From contig NC_080168.1 of the NCBI RefSeq assembly GCF_950295315.1, positions 63,263,838 through 63,327,837 of the forward strand: a stretch of 64,000 nucleotides of DNA, given 5' to 3'. Within the stretch, counting starts at the first letter, position 1, and every line of letters begins with the position of its first letter. The notes beneath the pieces were generated by a model. It did not search any database, was not told where the DNA came from, and worked only from the letters and a program-made list of their open reading frames with translations. This document shows, piece after piece, positions 1-12,149 of the stretch. A program made the position numbers and the translations under genes. Origin of the DNA: Erinaceus europaeus (Eukaryota > Chordata > Mammalia > Eulipotyphla > Erinaceidae).

Positions 1-13
1 TTTCTTTCTTTCT

Positions 14-165
14 GATTATTGACTTAACATTGTTTTCCACAATTATCAGGTTCCAGGAGTATTTTCATACCCAGATTTGGTGCATGCAAGTCAGCACACA
101 CACCTCACCAAACTTCTGTGTCCCCCTCAACCCACTGCCTCTTCTTATAACCAACCATCTTGAGT
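14..165 (-). mobile_element. LINE-1 3'UTR-like fragment
   Basis: TTTTCCACAATTATCAGGTT and CACCAAACTTCTGTGTCCCC resemble the corresponding blocks at 24180-24260. Preceded by a (TTTC)n end at 1-13. Confidence 0.45.
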
Positions 166-186
166 TTTTGCTTGTTTGTTTGTTTG

Positions 187-620
187 TTTTGCCTCCAGCA
201 TTATTGCTGGGGCTCAGCAGTGCTGGCACTACAAATACACTGCTCCTGGCAGCCATTATTTTTTATTATTTATTAATTTTTTTTTACCAGACACTGTTCA
301 TCTCTGGCTTATGGTATTTCAGGGTCATTGGACCTGGGATTATGGAGCCTCAGGTATGAGAGTCTTTGCATAATCATTATGTTATCTACCCCCACCCCAT
401 TTTTTTCTATTTTATTGGACAGGACAGAGAGAAATTGAGAGAGGAGGGGAGGAGATAGAGAAGGAGAGAGAAAGATAAGACACCTGCAGACCTGCTTCAC
501 CACTTGTGAAGTGTCTTTCCTGCAGGTGGGGAGCCAGGAGCTCAAACTGGGATCCTTACACATGTCCTTGCACTAAGTTACTGTGTATGCTTAAGTGAGT
601 GTGCCACCACCTGCCCCCCA
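187..620 (-). mobile_element. SINE-A, interrupted by a SINE-B
   Basis: Starts with the GCCTCCAG-ATTATTGCTGGGGC tail block and ends in the tRNA-like head; bases 284-395 are a younger SINE-B. Confidence 0.85.
284..395 (-). mobile_element. SINE-B nested in SINE-A
   Basis: CTCTGGCTTATGGT, then GCCTCAGGTATGAGAGTCTTTGCATAATCATTATG; inverse of the SINE-B head. Confidence 0.8.
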
Positions 621-639
621 TCATCTTAGTTCTCATGTA

Positions 640-775
640 TTACAGGAGACATTCTGGTGTGTGTCATTACTTCCCCCCCCCCTTAATTCAAATTCCTTTG
701 CTTTAGTCATCTATACTCCACATATGAGTAAAACTATATGGTAACTGTCTTTTATCTCTTCTTTCTAGTAAAGAG
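640..775 (-). mobile_element. LINE-1 3'UTR-like fragment
   Basis: Includes ATACTCCACATATGAGTAAAAC, a diverged match to 24358-24380. Confidence 0.4.
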
Positions 776-784
776 GGGTGTAAC

Positions 785-880
785 TCTACCACTTGTGAAG
801 TATCCCCCCTGCAGGTGGGGACCAGGGGCTTGAGTCCAGGTCCTCACCCTTGGGAATGGTGCCACGAGTTCTCTAGCAGG
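785..880 (-). mobile_element. SINE-A fragment
   Basis: CACTTGTGAAGTATCCCCCC followed by GCAGGTGGGGACCAGGGGC. Confidence 0.7.
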
Positions 881-1109
881 CAAACCACTACTGGGTCCCT
901 GTTTACTCTGGTGTCATTACCAGAATTTCACTGCTTCGGGTCAACCTCCCCCCCCCAGTCTTGTTCTTGTTTGTTTTCTTACAGAAAGAGAGACAGAGAC
1001 AGAGGGAAAGAGGGAGAGACTCCTCCAGTACAGTAGGGACCACGGCTCTAACCTGGTCCCTGGAGGCGCCAGGGTTGTGCACAAGAGAAGGCAGGCACCC
1101 TCCCCAGTG

Positions 1110-1215
1110 AGCTGTCTCTCCAGTCCAGCTCCAGAGAGATAGCTCAGCCTGGTAGAGCACCAGCATGCAAGCCCGAGGTCAACGCTGACCCATCCCTCTG
1201 TGACCACTGTGCTTT
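1110..1215 (+). mobile_element. SINE-C (tRNA-Ala-like)
   Basis: AGAGATAGCTCAGCCTGGTA, then AGCACCAGCATGCAAG, resembling tRNA A-box and anticodon arm. Confidence 0.5.
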
Positions 1216-1239
1216 TGCAGCTAAATCTAAGTAAGTTTT

Positions 1240-1375
1240 GTTGTGGTGCAGCAAGTTTATTTGCTTTATTTATTTATATTCCACAGATGAGTGGAACTAC
1301 TCAGAAGTTGTTTTTCACTGTGTGACAGAATTTTACGTATCACAGTCACCTCTCAGTCCACCCATCCCCCACCCC
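1240..1375 (-). mobile_element. LINE-1-like fragment
   Basis: TATTCCACAGATGAGTGGAA plus flanking AT-rich sequence resembles the same L1 block; weak. Confidence 0.35.
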
Positions 1376-3235
1376 AACACAAGTCGCGGTGTTATCTTCT
1401 GAGTGACAGAGGATTTCACAAGGCACCTCATGGCTTCTTCATCCGGTGGTCTGTGGGTGGGTATTTTGGGGGCTTCCATCTCCTGGCCACTGTGCATCCT
1501 ACAAGTATGGATATGGGGGTATGAGGAGCCTTTGGCCTCTGTGACGCTGGGTATGAAGCCAGGAACACAAGGGTGTAGCCCTGAGAGAAGGGGAGTCTGG
1601 GCTGTCCTACAGCCCTGGATTACATGGGCTCAGCACAGCCCCCAGGGTGGGGGCTCTGGCACCCACCTGGAGAGGAGTCAGCATGCGCTGAATTTCTGGG
1701 AACTCCATGCCCTCTGTCCCCATGCTGACCAGCAGGCTCTGCAGAGGAACTGCGTGAGCTATGTCTGCTGCGGGTCTGCTTTACTGCCTGCTTGTTAGCC
1801 CAGAGCTGGTCCAGACCTACCTCTGCGGGAGAGGAGAGTGCCAAGAAATGGGCTTGCAGAAAGCAGAAGCAGCCAGTCCCACCTGGCCCCCCTCCGGGTT
1901 ACTCACACTCTGGGGCTCTGGGGCATGGCCTCCCTGGGCCCTGGGTGTGCTGGGGGTCTAGGGGACAGTGATTGGGGTGTCCTGTGGGCAAGGCTGACAG
2001 CAAGAGCTCCAGACTCTGTGTGCCCAGCTGGGAGGTGCCCAACTTCTGTACGTCTGTCCATTCAGTACCCCAACACCATGGTGTGTTGCTGCCCAGCTGC
2101 AAAGCAGAATCCAGCCAGCGCCCTGGGCCCCCAGGACTGGGACTTAGCCAGAGCTGGTCCAGAGGAGTTTGGGGCTTCAGAAAATCTGCCCATCTGACTG
2201 TGTGCTCCACAAGCCCAGGTTTTTCCCTCCTGGGGGGCCATGTGGACGTGTGGGGGAAACAGGGGAGATAGGGAGGAGAGAGAAAGAGAGATGCTTGGCA
2301 TTCACTGTGCATTGCCCACACCCCACACTGGGACCACTGGCATGGCAAGTTCATTTCCTATCTCCTCGCAGAGGGCCAATGCCTGCCCCTGGCTGGGTGG
2401 GCTCCTGCCAAGAAAGGGTTGGCAGCTCTCCTGTCAGCCCCAGAACTGGGGGCTAGGCCATGTTTGCTGTCTGAATACTGCCCCCCCACACACACACACA
2501 TACACATACTTGCCTCCGCTGTGGAGCAAGGGCTCAAGGGAGTGGTGTAGATGTCACATGTCACAGGCTGTAAGAACAATGCAGCTGCACAACTCCTTCT
2601 GGTTTCTTCTTTGTCTTCACAACAGCCCTGGTGTCCACTACAGCGAAAGGGCTATCAGGGATCAGCCCAATGAGCCAGCAAGATACGTCTCCCTCCAAAG
2701 TCGGTGATGGCACATGCTGTGGCCTTGGGCACATCACCCAGACTGTCTGTGCCTTCTCTCCAAGATGCAGGACCCACCCAGCAGGGGCTGGAAGGCCTGA
2801 CTAGATTTGTGGAGAAGCTGAGCCAGTGGGTTCTGTGAATGCAGTAATGACCTCTTTCTATTTACAGGCCCTTGGCTCCTCTCCTCATTTCACTTCTGAT
2901 TGTCAAGCTGATTTACAAGTAAATGGGAGCTCTCAGCTGGCAGTCTGGGCCCTTCTGAAAGCCTCTGGTTCACAGCATCCTGAAAACATGTCAGGGACTC
3001 TCTAGAGCGTTTCTTAAAGGGGCTTTATAACAGGACGCAAGTGGGGACCAGTGTGAAGCAAGTCTTGTGTGGGAGAGAGACCAAGCTGTATTGCAGACAA
3101 CAGGAAATTTGTGTTTTTGAGTGGTGGCCTTGAGAGTTACATGTTCATTTACCTCACTCAGAAGAGTGACTCACATCTAGTGAGTGCTTGGTCCTATGTG
3201 CTACAATTAGGTAGTAAAACGCCTAACAAATGTTT
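1376..3235. other. Unique intergenic sequence
   Basis: GC-rich non-repetitive DNA with a short CA run near 2490. Open frames here overlap on both strands without codon signature or known motif; no gene is supported. Confidence 0.6.
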
Positions 3236-3240
3236 CTAGC

Positions 3241-3775
3241 TGGTGGGTGCTGAGTAGATTGGTGGCTGGGTGGATAGCTGGATGGGCATGTTGGATGGTA
3301 GTTGGGTAGATGGATGGCTGGGTGGATGAGTGTGTGGGTGGATGAAGGGGTAGGTGAGTGGATGGATGGGTAATTTGTGAGATATGAGGCTGGATAGATG
3401 GATGGCTAGTTGAGTGTATGTGTGGGTGAATGAATGGATAGTTGGGTGGGTGGGTGGCTGAACAGAAGGATGAGTAGTTGGGTAAATGTGTGGATGGATG
3501 AATGGATTGATGGTTAGTTGGATGGATGTGTGGATAGGTGAATGGGTAGTTGGATGAATGGGTGGGTTGCTGGTTAGATGTGTGGGTAGACGGATGGACG
3601 GACAGATGGGTAAATATGTGGATGGATGGGTGGTTAGTTGAACGGATGTGTGGGGAGATGAATGGGTAGTTGAGTGAGTGGATAGGTAGCTGGTAAGATG
3701 TATAGGTGGGTGGATGGATGGATGGTTAGTTGGGTGGATGTGTGGGTAGATGAGTAGGTGGGTGGGTGGATGAAC
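3241..3775. repeat. Tetranucleotide-derived minisatellite (TGGA/TGGG)
   Basis: About 535 bp of diverged TGGATGGG/TGAATGG units on the plus strand. Because unit length is compatible with an open frame, the minus strand reads as a 185-residue HPPTHPSIHP-type low-complexity peptide, which is not a gene. Confidence 0.9.
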
Positions 3776-3785
3776 CACAGGATGT

Positions 3786-5156
3786 GAAGTCACTCATGGT
3801 CAAATCTGCCACCACACTGGAATTCCCAAGAGCTGGGTTTGAGGATCCTTGGACAGATGTGGCGTTAGCCTCCATGCAGGGCTCAGGTTTTGTTGAATTG
3901 CAAGGGAAGCAAAGGTCAAGTCACTGCTTCTTTTTGCTGTGGGCTGGAGACTTTGTGTGCCAGGCAAAGCCCCGAGGTGTGGACATGACTGAGGGGAAAA
4001 GATACCGGGGCTCTCAGAGGTCTTGAGTGGGTCGGCATGGCCGTGCCCCAGCCCTTGTCACTGGCCCCCAGATTTCAGGACAGCTTCCTGCTTACAGGCA
4101 TCTCAGAGCTCACACGTTCTCTAAGGAAGTCTGATGCCACTCACAAAGGCAGACACACTGGTCTTCCTGCAGTCACTGTTGTCAGAACAAGCTGACAGAC
4201 TTCACAGTGGATTCCAGCACCCTGTGAGTCAAGGGAGCAAATCCATCACCTGGACAGCTGCTGTCTTTTAAGAGTATTGAATATAGAAGGAGAGCAAGGA
4301 CAGAGCACCTCTCTAGTCAGGGCTCCAACTTGAGTGAGTCCCCATGTTTGCTGCTCTCTACCCACAGAGCCACCCCCACAGCCTCAGCAGCCATAGTTCT
4401 GAGCACTACATTGAGAAGGATTCTTAAGGGGCCAGGCGCTGGTGCACCTGGTTAAGGGCACATAGTACTAAGTACAGAGGACCCGCGCAAGGATCTGGGT
4501 TCAAGGCCCTGCCCCCCTACCTGCTCAGTCTCCTGTGGGTGAGGGGTGGGAGAGGACCAGGACCAGACACCATCATCCTAAGTTTTCAGCCATGGGCCCC
4601 TTCTCTGCAGAGAAGGCTCAGCTGACTTTGACCTCATCCCCTCCATCTCCTCTGCTCTGGGGAAGTGACAAATGCTTCTGACCCCTGGAGGCAGAACAGA
4701 CCACCTCCCCAGACTGGGGGGGGGGGGAGGTGTCAGAAGCTGCTTTTTGTGGAGACTCCTCTTCCCTCACCATCGCTTTAGCTTCAGGCCCACACCCACC
4801 CTGCCTGTGCCAGCTCTGCTCCCTGCACTAGTCTAGAAGCACCAATGCCCTAGCACTGGGGCCTCTCCTGCATCTTACTGGCAAAGATCCTCTTTGCAAA
4901 GTCAGAAATAGATTTCCCTGAAGTTGCATTGTTGAGAAGAGTCTGTGACCAAGACACACCTTCTTCCCCTCGAGTGTGGTCAGAGCCTGTCACTGTGTCT
5001 GGTGATGTCTTACCTTGGTCTCCCAGGAACTGACAGACCGTGGAGTCCCCAAAATAAAGTTTGTTTCATGCCAGTGTGCCTGATGGCTAGAGGACTGTTA
5101 GAGCTGTCTCTTCTGGAGGTGGGAGGAACTCACAGCACTGTCGTAAAATCCCCCAC
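3786..5156. other. Unique sequence with one SINE-A head
   Basis: Non-repetitive apart from a plus-oriented SINE-A head at 4429-4520 (GGCGCTGGTGCACCTGGTTA) and a G12 run near 4718. No gene recognised. Confidence 0.6.
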
Positions 5157-5446
5157 TGTTGGTGGCACCCCCAGTAGAGTGCACACATTTCCAGGCACGA
5201 GGACCTGGGTTTGAACCCCCTGATCCTCACCTGCAGGGCAGGGGGGACACTTCACAAGCAGTGAAGCAGCGCTGCAGGTGTCTCTCTGTCTCCCTCCCTC
5301 TCTGTCTCCTCCTCTACTCTCAGTTTCTCTCTGTCCTATCAAATAAAAATAGAGGGAAAAATAAAGAGAAAGAAAAGGGAAAAATGGCTGTTGAGAGTGG
5401 TGAATTTGTAGCTCCAGCACAGATAGAAGCCAACACCCAGCAGGCA

Positions 5447-5525
<79 letters not shown>
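5157..5525 (+). mobile_element. SINE-A with (TC)n(AC)n microsatellite
   Basis: Complete SINE-A body from the tRNA-like head to the ATGGCTGTTGAGAGTGG tail, followed at 5446-5525 by TC then AC dinucleotides. Confidence 0.85.
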
Positions 5526-5528
<3 letters not shown>

Positions 5529-6399
5529 TCAGGCTCTGGCAAAAACCATCCCTTCCTCCCACTCCCCCCAGGTGCTAGTCCAGGTGGCAGGCACCCACCC
5601 TCTGAGACCTTGGCTGTGTGACTTCAGTGGGAATAGGTCCACTCAGGACTAGACCGTGTGCTAGGATGCAGGACAGGGATGATGGGCGAAGGCCGAGCCC
5701 TGCAGCTTCCAGCAGCCAGCTTCTGGGAGGATCCTCGTGGGCACAGCAGATGGAGCGGGATCGGCTCCTTCTGCTGCAGGTGACTCATAGACCAGCAGGT
5801 GCCCAGCACTGCCAGCACCCGTGTGGGCCATGCAGGGGGACAGGGCCTCTGGGAACATGGGGGAAGTGCAGGAGGCAGAGGGGAGAGGGGTGTCAGTTGC
5901 CCCAGCCCCCCAGGCTCCCTGTCCTGCTCTAAGCAAAGGTCTCTGTCCTGTCCCCTCACCCCTACCCATGGTAGAATTCTGTCTGGAGAAGCCACCTTCC
6001 GTGGGGGCTGGGGTCTTAACATCAAGGGGAGTGGGGCAGAGGGCCAGCCCATCCAGCTGATGGGAAGGTTCTGGTCCCACCATTGGAAGGGAGCCTGCTT
6101 GGCTGCACATGTCCTCAGGACACTGTGACACACTGAGATAAGATCACTAAGCAGCAAGAAGGCTGAGGCCCACAGGGGTGTAGGGGGGTGCCCAGCCTCC
6201 TCTCCTCCCCACTCCTGTATTTTGGGAGCAGCCACTTGGCAGACTCAGAAGCAGGCCTCAGAGACTGGCGACGTCCCTTCCCAGACTGTGTGAAGACAGA
6301 TTACTGGCTGGTGCTTTCCCATAGACGGGCAGATGGTTTCTAGCTTCTCTCTTCCTACTCCTTCTCCTCCTCTTCTCTTCCTCCTTCCCCCTTCTTCAT
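5526..6399. other. Unique intergenic sequence
   Basis: GC-rich DNA without recognisable repeats or coding motifs; overlapping open frames on both strands only reflect composition. Confidence 0.55.
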
Positions 6400-6500
6400 T
6401 GCCATTAGGATCATTAGGAGCTCAGTGCCTGCACGATGAATCCATGGCACCTGGGGGGCCTTTTTCCCCTTTATTTGATAGAAGAAAAGAGAAATTGAAA
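6400..6500 (-). mobile_element. SINE-A tail fragment
   Basis: CAGTGCCTGCACGATGAATC followed by the TTTATTTGATAGA block; cut by the next SINE. Confidence 0.65.
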
Positions 6501-6501
6501 G

Positions 6502-6813
6502 GGCGAGTGGTGGTGTACAGGGTTAAATGCACATGGTGTGAAGTACAAGGACCCACAGAAGGATCCTGGGTTGAGCCCCCGGCTCCCCACCTGCAAGGGG
6601 GAAGCTTCACAAGTAGTGAAGCAGGTCTGCAGGTGCCTATTTTTCTCTCCCCCTCCCTATCTATAACTACAGTGCTCAAGGACCTGGGTTCAAACCCCTT
6701 GTCTCCACTTGCAGGGAGAAAGCTTCTCAGGTGGTGAAGTAGAGTTGCAGGTGTCTCTCTGTCTTTGTTCCCCGTCTCTCTCAATTTCTCTCTGTCTTTA
6801 TAAAAAAAAAAAG
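6502..6813 (+). mobile_element. Two SINE-A copies in tandem
   Basis: One body at 6502-6664 (head GAGTGGTGGTGTACAGGGTT) and a second, headless one at 6665-6813 ending in a poly-A run. Confidence 0.8.
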
Positions 6814-7555
6814 TTATAAGCAGCAACAAGAGGCCAAGAGGTGTGGCTTTGGTGCCCCCTCTTCCTGCTCCAGGAAGATAGATAACCTGGCTCCTGTGGG
6901 CCTGGCTCCCTTGCCATCTCCTCTGCCTGCTCATTTTCTGCCCATAGGATGGACAGATCCCCCTGGGGGCCAGACTCCATGAGGCCCTGGGTTTGGAAGT
7001 GGTGAAAGAGCTGCTTAGAGCTTTGGTGTGTCAGGCTGGCAGCAAGTAGGGAATGCAGATGTTACTGGGTAACTTTGTCAGACCTGTCCCTAGGAAGCCT
7101 GGCTGCCCCAGAGAGAGCACAGAAGGGAGAGCAAGCACTGGAGTCTGCGCAGGGACTCACAGGCTCTCAGGAAAGAGTCTTCCGAGAACATGCAACAACA
7201 ACAGATTAGCTGGGGCACAGGTGCTGTTTGTGCCCCGAATCCTCCAGAGACAAAGGACAGTGTGGCGCCTACCTGCAGGGGTAGGAGCAGGGAGTAGGGG
7301 CAGGGGATGGAAGGGGGAAGGGAGCAGGGGCAATGGCAGGGGATGGCAGGGGCAGGGGATGGCAGGGGCAGGGAGCCTCATGAAGAGCCTCTGGGCTTGA
7401 GGCTCACCAGCTTCCCACACTGGGATCTTTGCTGGCACAGGAAGAATGTGCCCACACAGGGCCTTGGATGACATAGCCAGGAGGAGGGGAAAATCAACCA
7501 GACAAACATGTTACCACAAAGAGGACAGGTGACAGTGGGAAGGAGGAGACTGAGC
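6814..7555. other. Unique sequence with G-rich minisatellite
   Basis: Mostly non-repetitive; 7290-7376 is a purine-rich array of GGCAGGGGAT-like units. No gene. Confidence 0.6.
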
Positions 7556-7687
7556 ACCATAGGGTGGGACTTGCTTGATGAGACCCCAGGGTTGGTCCCC
7601 AGTGAGCCATACACTAGAGCTGAGCAGTGCTTGGTTCTCTTCTCTCTCCCTCTCCCTCTCTCTTTCTCTCCATAAAAATAAATACAT
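7556..7687 (+). mobile_element. SINE-B-like copy
   Basis: CCCCAGGGTTGGTCCCCAGT, then GAGCTGAGCAGTGCTTGG and a CT-rich/AT tail. Confidence 0.5.
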
Positions 7688-8103
7688 TCTGGACCAGGTG
7701 GTGCTCTGTCGCTCTGTCTTCTCTCTCTTTCTATTTAAAATAAAATTATTATCTTTACTTATTTGATAGAGACAGCCAGAAATTGAGAGGAAGGAAGAGA
7801 TAGACAGGGAGAAAGACAGACACCTGCAGCCCTGCTTCACCACTCGCAATGCTTTCTCCCCACAGGTGGGGAGCTGGGGGTTTGACCCAGGTCCTTGAGT
7901 GGGTCCTTGCACTTCATTTTATATGTGCTTAACCCAGTGTACCACCACCTGGCCCCCTCTCTCATTCCCTATCTCCCCCCCTTTCAATTTCTCTATGTCC
8001 TACCAAATAAAATAGAGGGGAAAAAATAAACTAAAAGTAACAAACGGCTGCCAGGAGCTGGCACCCAGCCCCAGCAGTAACCCTGGTGGCAAAAAAAAAA
8101 AAA
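7688..8103 (+). mobile_element. SINE-A interrupted by an opposite SINE-A
   Basis: Plus copy with its middle at 7737-7957 replaced by a minus-oriented insertion; it resumes TCTCATTCCCTATCTCCC and ends GCAGTAACCCTGGTGGC plus poly-A. Confidence 0.75.
7737..7957 (-). mobile_element. SINE-A nested insertion
   Basis: AT-rich end, AGACAGCCAGAAATTGAGAG block, CACCTGCAGCCCTGCTTCAC, then the tRNA-like head. Confidence 0.85.
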
Positions 8104-9604
8104 GTTAATAAATAAATCAGTTCTTTTAGGAGTGAGTGAGTGTTGCTAGACCTTCAGCTTCTGTAAATTCCAGTACTCCCAGACCTACTTTTTTTGTTTG
8201 TTTGTTTTTTACTCTTTTTCATCTCAGATAGAAGGAGAGATGCCACGGCCTGCATCACCATCCAAGAAGCTCCCTCCTACCCATCACTCTTCTCTGCATT
8301 TGGCTCCTCTTCTCTCCCTAGTCCCAGGAGCAAGGGGCCAACGGAATGAAAGGCTGCTGTGCAGAAGCCAGCCCCTCAGACCCCAGAGGGGCCCCAGAGC
8401 CTCAGGTGTGAAGTCAGAGGTGAGTCCAGAGTGGGCAGGCCTGGGACTGTGGGCCAGCAGGGGTCAGTATGGTGATAGGACTGGGGAGGGGGGCTGCAAG
8501 GTCCACATTCAAAGGCCCAGACAGAGAGGGACGATTTGCTTGCTGAGAGGCAATTGAAGGCTTAGTGATAGAATAGCAGAGACTCAGGCGTTCTGTCTGG
8601 ATCTCAAGGCCTTCTGCAGTCATCTGGTGTTTCCCTTCCCTGTTCTGAGTTCCAAAGCTCCCCTTGATTCCTCCCATCCGAAGGGCTGTGCCTAGGATGC
8701 CTTCCTCCTAACTTTCCTGCTCTGACCCCACTCCCTCTCCAGGCCACTGCTGCTTCAAATACCCTCCAGGCCCTCCAGACCACAGAGGCCTGATGAGAAC
8801 CACCCCCACTTCTGACCTGCCCATGAGCAAGCTCGGCAGAGGACTAGGGTCCCTGGGGTGGCCTTAGGAAGCAACTCCCACCCTACCAGGCTGAGCATCA
8901 GCAGGGAAGGGGTGGGAGTCCTGGGTCTAGACAGGCTGTGGGGGTGACTCAGAGACTCAGAGATGTCAGGGAGAGCCAAGCCTTCTCCAGCAGCCCCCAG
9001 GCCTGGCAGCTCTATAGACCCCAGATGGCAACCCAGAACGATTCTGTTCCCACTCTGGCCAGCTCAGCAGGCAGGAGGGAGGCAGTGCCCAAGTCCACTG
9101 AGCCAACCCTGGACACCTGACCACTGCCAGGCCACCAGCCCCAGCCCAGGGGCAGCACAGGCCTACTTGATAGGACCTGGAGCCAGGTGTGTTCCCCCCA
9201 CCCACCCACCCTCACCTCACCCCCCGTCTCCTGGAGGGAGTGTGCACCCTGGCCTAGCAAAAGCCGATTGTCTACAGGGCTCTTTCTGCCTCTTGAGAGC
9301 TTATTTGGAGGTTCTAGCAGGAAAGAACAGATACTCGTATACCCTCGACCAAAGACCAGTTCGTCTCTATTCCGGGAAGGCTGTCCTCTTCGGCAGAGCG
9401 TGCAGCATTGGGAGGGACACACATGGAGCGGTGGGGGAGGGAGGGAACACCCACCTAGCCAGCCAGATCAGCTGAATCAACCCTGGCGATCAATTGGGTG
9501 ACAGATGTTGCAGCCAGATCGCCCTCACATCCTCTTTCTGCCTCTATGATTACTTTTTCACACACTTTGTGCCTCTTCTCAAAATACAGTCCTTAACTTA
9601 CACT
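8104..9604. other. Unique intergenic sequence
   Basis: Non-repetitive, moderately GC-rich. Open frames of up to 170 residues lack any motif I recognise; no gene supported. Confidence 0.55.
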
Positions 9605-9755
9605 TTTTATTTATTGTTTTAATCAGGGCCCTGCTCAGCTCTGGCTTATTAGTACTGTTGGCAATTGAACCTGGGACTTCAGAGCCATAGGCATGAAAGT
9701 CTTTTCTTTCTTTTTTTTTACATAACTATTAAACGATCCCCCCACCTCTAGCTTT
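9605..9755 (-). mobile_element. SINE-B
   Basis: GCTCAGCTCTGGCTTATTAG, TTGAACCTGGGACTTCAGAG and ACATAACTATTAA in order. Confidence 0.75.
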
Positions 9756-9779
9756 TTAAAATCTTTTACATTTTTCTCT

Positions 9780-9987
9780 TGTTTTTTAAGTTATCTTTAT
9801 TTATTTATTGAATAGAAACAGCCAGAAATCGAGAGGAAAGAATGAGATAGGGAGACAGAAAGACACCTGCAGCCTGCTTCACTACTTGCAAAGCTTCCCC
9901 CTGCAGATGGAGAGAAGAGGCTCAAACTTGGGTCCTTGTACACTGTAACATGTGTGTTCAGCCAGGTGTGTCACCACCTGCTCCCCT
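9780..9987 (-). mobile_element. SINE-A
   Basis: Short subtype with AACAGCCAGAAATCGAGAGG and GACACCTGCAGCCTGCTTCA, ending GTGTCACCACCTGCTCCCC. Confidence 0.85.
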
Positions 9988-10309
9988 AGCTTACAATTTA
10001 TAACTCATCCCTCAACACCCATCTTATAAATGAGTGGGTGACTGTGTACTGATTGGACTCAGTTTCTCTGCGATTCACCTCCTTTCTGGCACCTCAGGGG
10101 ACTCTCTTGAAGCTTCCAGAAAGAGACACAAAGTACAAGACTTTGGGGACCGAAACCCAGAAATCTGGGGACTAGGTTGTGCTCCTCCCTGGCTTGGCCC
10201 AGAACCCAGGTTGGCATCAGCCAAGAGGTTCTTAGCAGCCAGGCCACTGCAGACTGCTGCAGCAGATTTCCTGGGCCTTGGTCTTGCCCTGTGCTGCGTC
10301 ATCAAGATA

Positions 10310-10619
10310 GGGAGCCAGGCGGCTAAGCACTTGTATAACCATGTGCAAGGACCCAGGTTTAAAGCCCTGCTCCCCACCGGCAAAGGAGGTGAAGCAATTC
10401 TGAAGGTATCTCTCTGTTTCTCTTTCTCTCTATCTCCCCCTTCCCTCTCAATTTCTCTCTGTCCTATCCAATGAAATGAAATGAAAGAAAGAGAGAGAGA
10501 AAGAAAGGAAGGAAGGAAGGAAGGAAGGAAGGAAGGAAGGAAGGAAAGAAAAAATGGATGCCAGGAGTGTTAGGTTCATGTACAGGCTCTGAGCCTCAAC
10601 AATAAACCTGGTGGCAAAA
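10310..10619 (+). mobile_element. SINE-A carrying an expanded (GGAA)n tract
   Basis: Head at 10310, CTGTCCTATCCAATGAAATG, then GAAA/GGAA repeats at 10486-10550 and the GGATGCCAGGAGTG tail. Confidence 0.85.
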
Positions 10620-10718
10620 GAAGGAGAAGGAGAAAAGGAAAGGATCACTGACAGCACCTCAACTGCAAAACACACATTTTATTTTATTCTATTTTTTGTT
10701 TGTTTTTAAGTGCTACTT

Positions 10719-10990
10719 TTTAAATATTTCTTTATTTATTCTTTTTTGTTGCCCTTGTTTTTTATTGTTGTTGTAGTTATTGTTATTATTGTTGTTATTG
10801 ATGTCATCATTGTTAGACAAGACAGAGGGAAATGGAGAGAGGAGGGGATGACAGAGAGGGGGAGAGAAAGACAGACACCTGCAGATCTACTTCACCGCCT
10901 GTGAAGCGACTCCCCTGCAGGTGGGGAGCCGGGGCTCAAACAGGGATCCTTATGCTGGTCCTTGTGCTTTGCACCACCTGTGTTACCACC
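10719..10990 (-). mobile_element. SINE-A, long subtype
   Basis: TTGTTGCCCTTGTT with TTATTGTTGTTG repeats, AAATGGAGAGAGGAGGGGA, and a well preserved head. One of the younger-looking copies. Confidence 0.88.
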
Positions 10991-11004
10991 CTAAGTGCTA
11001 CTTT

Positions 11005-11219
11005 AAAAAAAAATCTATTTATTAATTTACTATTGGATAGAGACAGAGAAATTGAGAGGGGAGAGAGATAAATAGAAAGGGAAATAGACAGAGAGACACC
11101 TGCAGCCCTGCTTCACCATTCATGAAGCTTTCCCCCTCCAGGTGGGGACCAGGGGCTTAAACTCAGGTCCTTGCTCACTGTAATGTAAACACCTAACCAG
11201 GTGTGCCACTGCCTGGGCC
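11005..11219 (-). mobile_element. SINE-A
   Basis: CACCTGCAGCCCTGCTTCAC, GTGGGGACCAGGGGCTTAAA and a tRNA-like head; tail to tail with the preceding copy. Confidence 0.85.
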
Positions 11220-11544
11220 CACTGCAAAGCTCACATTTTACTCCACTCTTCTCAGGGGAGACAGCGGGCACATTCATCTTTTCTGAACACCTCTGGCCAC
11301 GCTCCTATTGGGCCCAGGAGTGCACAGGTGGGCAGAAGAGCTTTGGAGCCTGTGACTCCTTCACCTGTGCAAGATGTGGGGGTGTTGGGTGCTCGAACCC
11401 TCAGCACAGAGTCTGCTCCAGAACGTAGCCTCAGCTCTGCTGGCAGTGGCGGTAACAGGAAGCAGAAGTTCAGTTCCACCTGAGGGAACTCAGGCCGCCT
11501 AGCTTCTCTACCGGGAGATGGTTATTCACAAGTCTAGCAGGTGG

Positions 11545-11675
11545 TGGAGGGTAGATAGCATAATGGTTATGCAAAGAGACTTACATGCCTAAGGCTCCAA
11601 AGTCCCAGGTTCAATCCCCCACACCACCACAAGCCAGAACTGAGCAGTGCGCTGGTAAAAAACAAACAAACAAAC
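11545..11675 (+). mobile_element. SINE-B, near-complete
   Basis: GATAGCATAATGGTTATGCA, GTCCCAGGTTCAATCCCC (B box) and AGCCAGAACTGAGCAGTG, then an (AAAC)n tail. A good reference copy. Confidence 0.85.
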
Positions 11676-12149
11676 AAGTCTAGCAGGAGCGCACAGGCCC
11701 CCACCATGGCTGCAGCCAAGAAGCAGCTGGAGTCTTATATGGGCCCAGTGAGGTGCTTACTGAGGGGTTTCTGAATGAGTCAGGTCTCTGGAGCTCAGTG
11801 TATTGGTGAGTCATTTTCCTTGCCTACCAGACAGACCATGTGGCAGAAAGTAAAAGAAGAAGCCTTTCAGTGTTTGCTTTTAAAAATGCCTCCGACTGGA
11901 CCCTCCCTCCACCAGGTCACTCTCGACCTATTTTAGCAGTGGAGGCCTAGCACACATCACCCTGACAGGCTCCTGCTTCCTTCTGAGTTTGGAAAAAGCA
12001 AGGGCTGTCTCTTTTCTTGGAAGGAATAGGGGGTTTGTTTCCCTTGCAGTCAGATAGGGTTTCTGTGACTTAGCTCCAGGCAGTGCCTCCAGTTCAAATC
12101 TGATTATCCTAGCCCTTCATGAAAGCTTTTTTTTTATTTTTGCGGGGGT
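11676..12149. other. Unique intergenic sequence
   Basis: No repeat or coding signal recognised. Confidence 0.5.

Noticed and set aside
3236..3793. 185-residue minus-strand ORF
   Set aside because: His/Pro/Thr repeat peptide produced by the tetranucleotide minisatellite.
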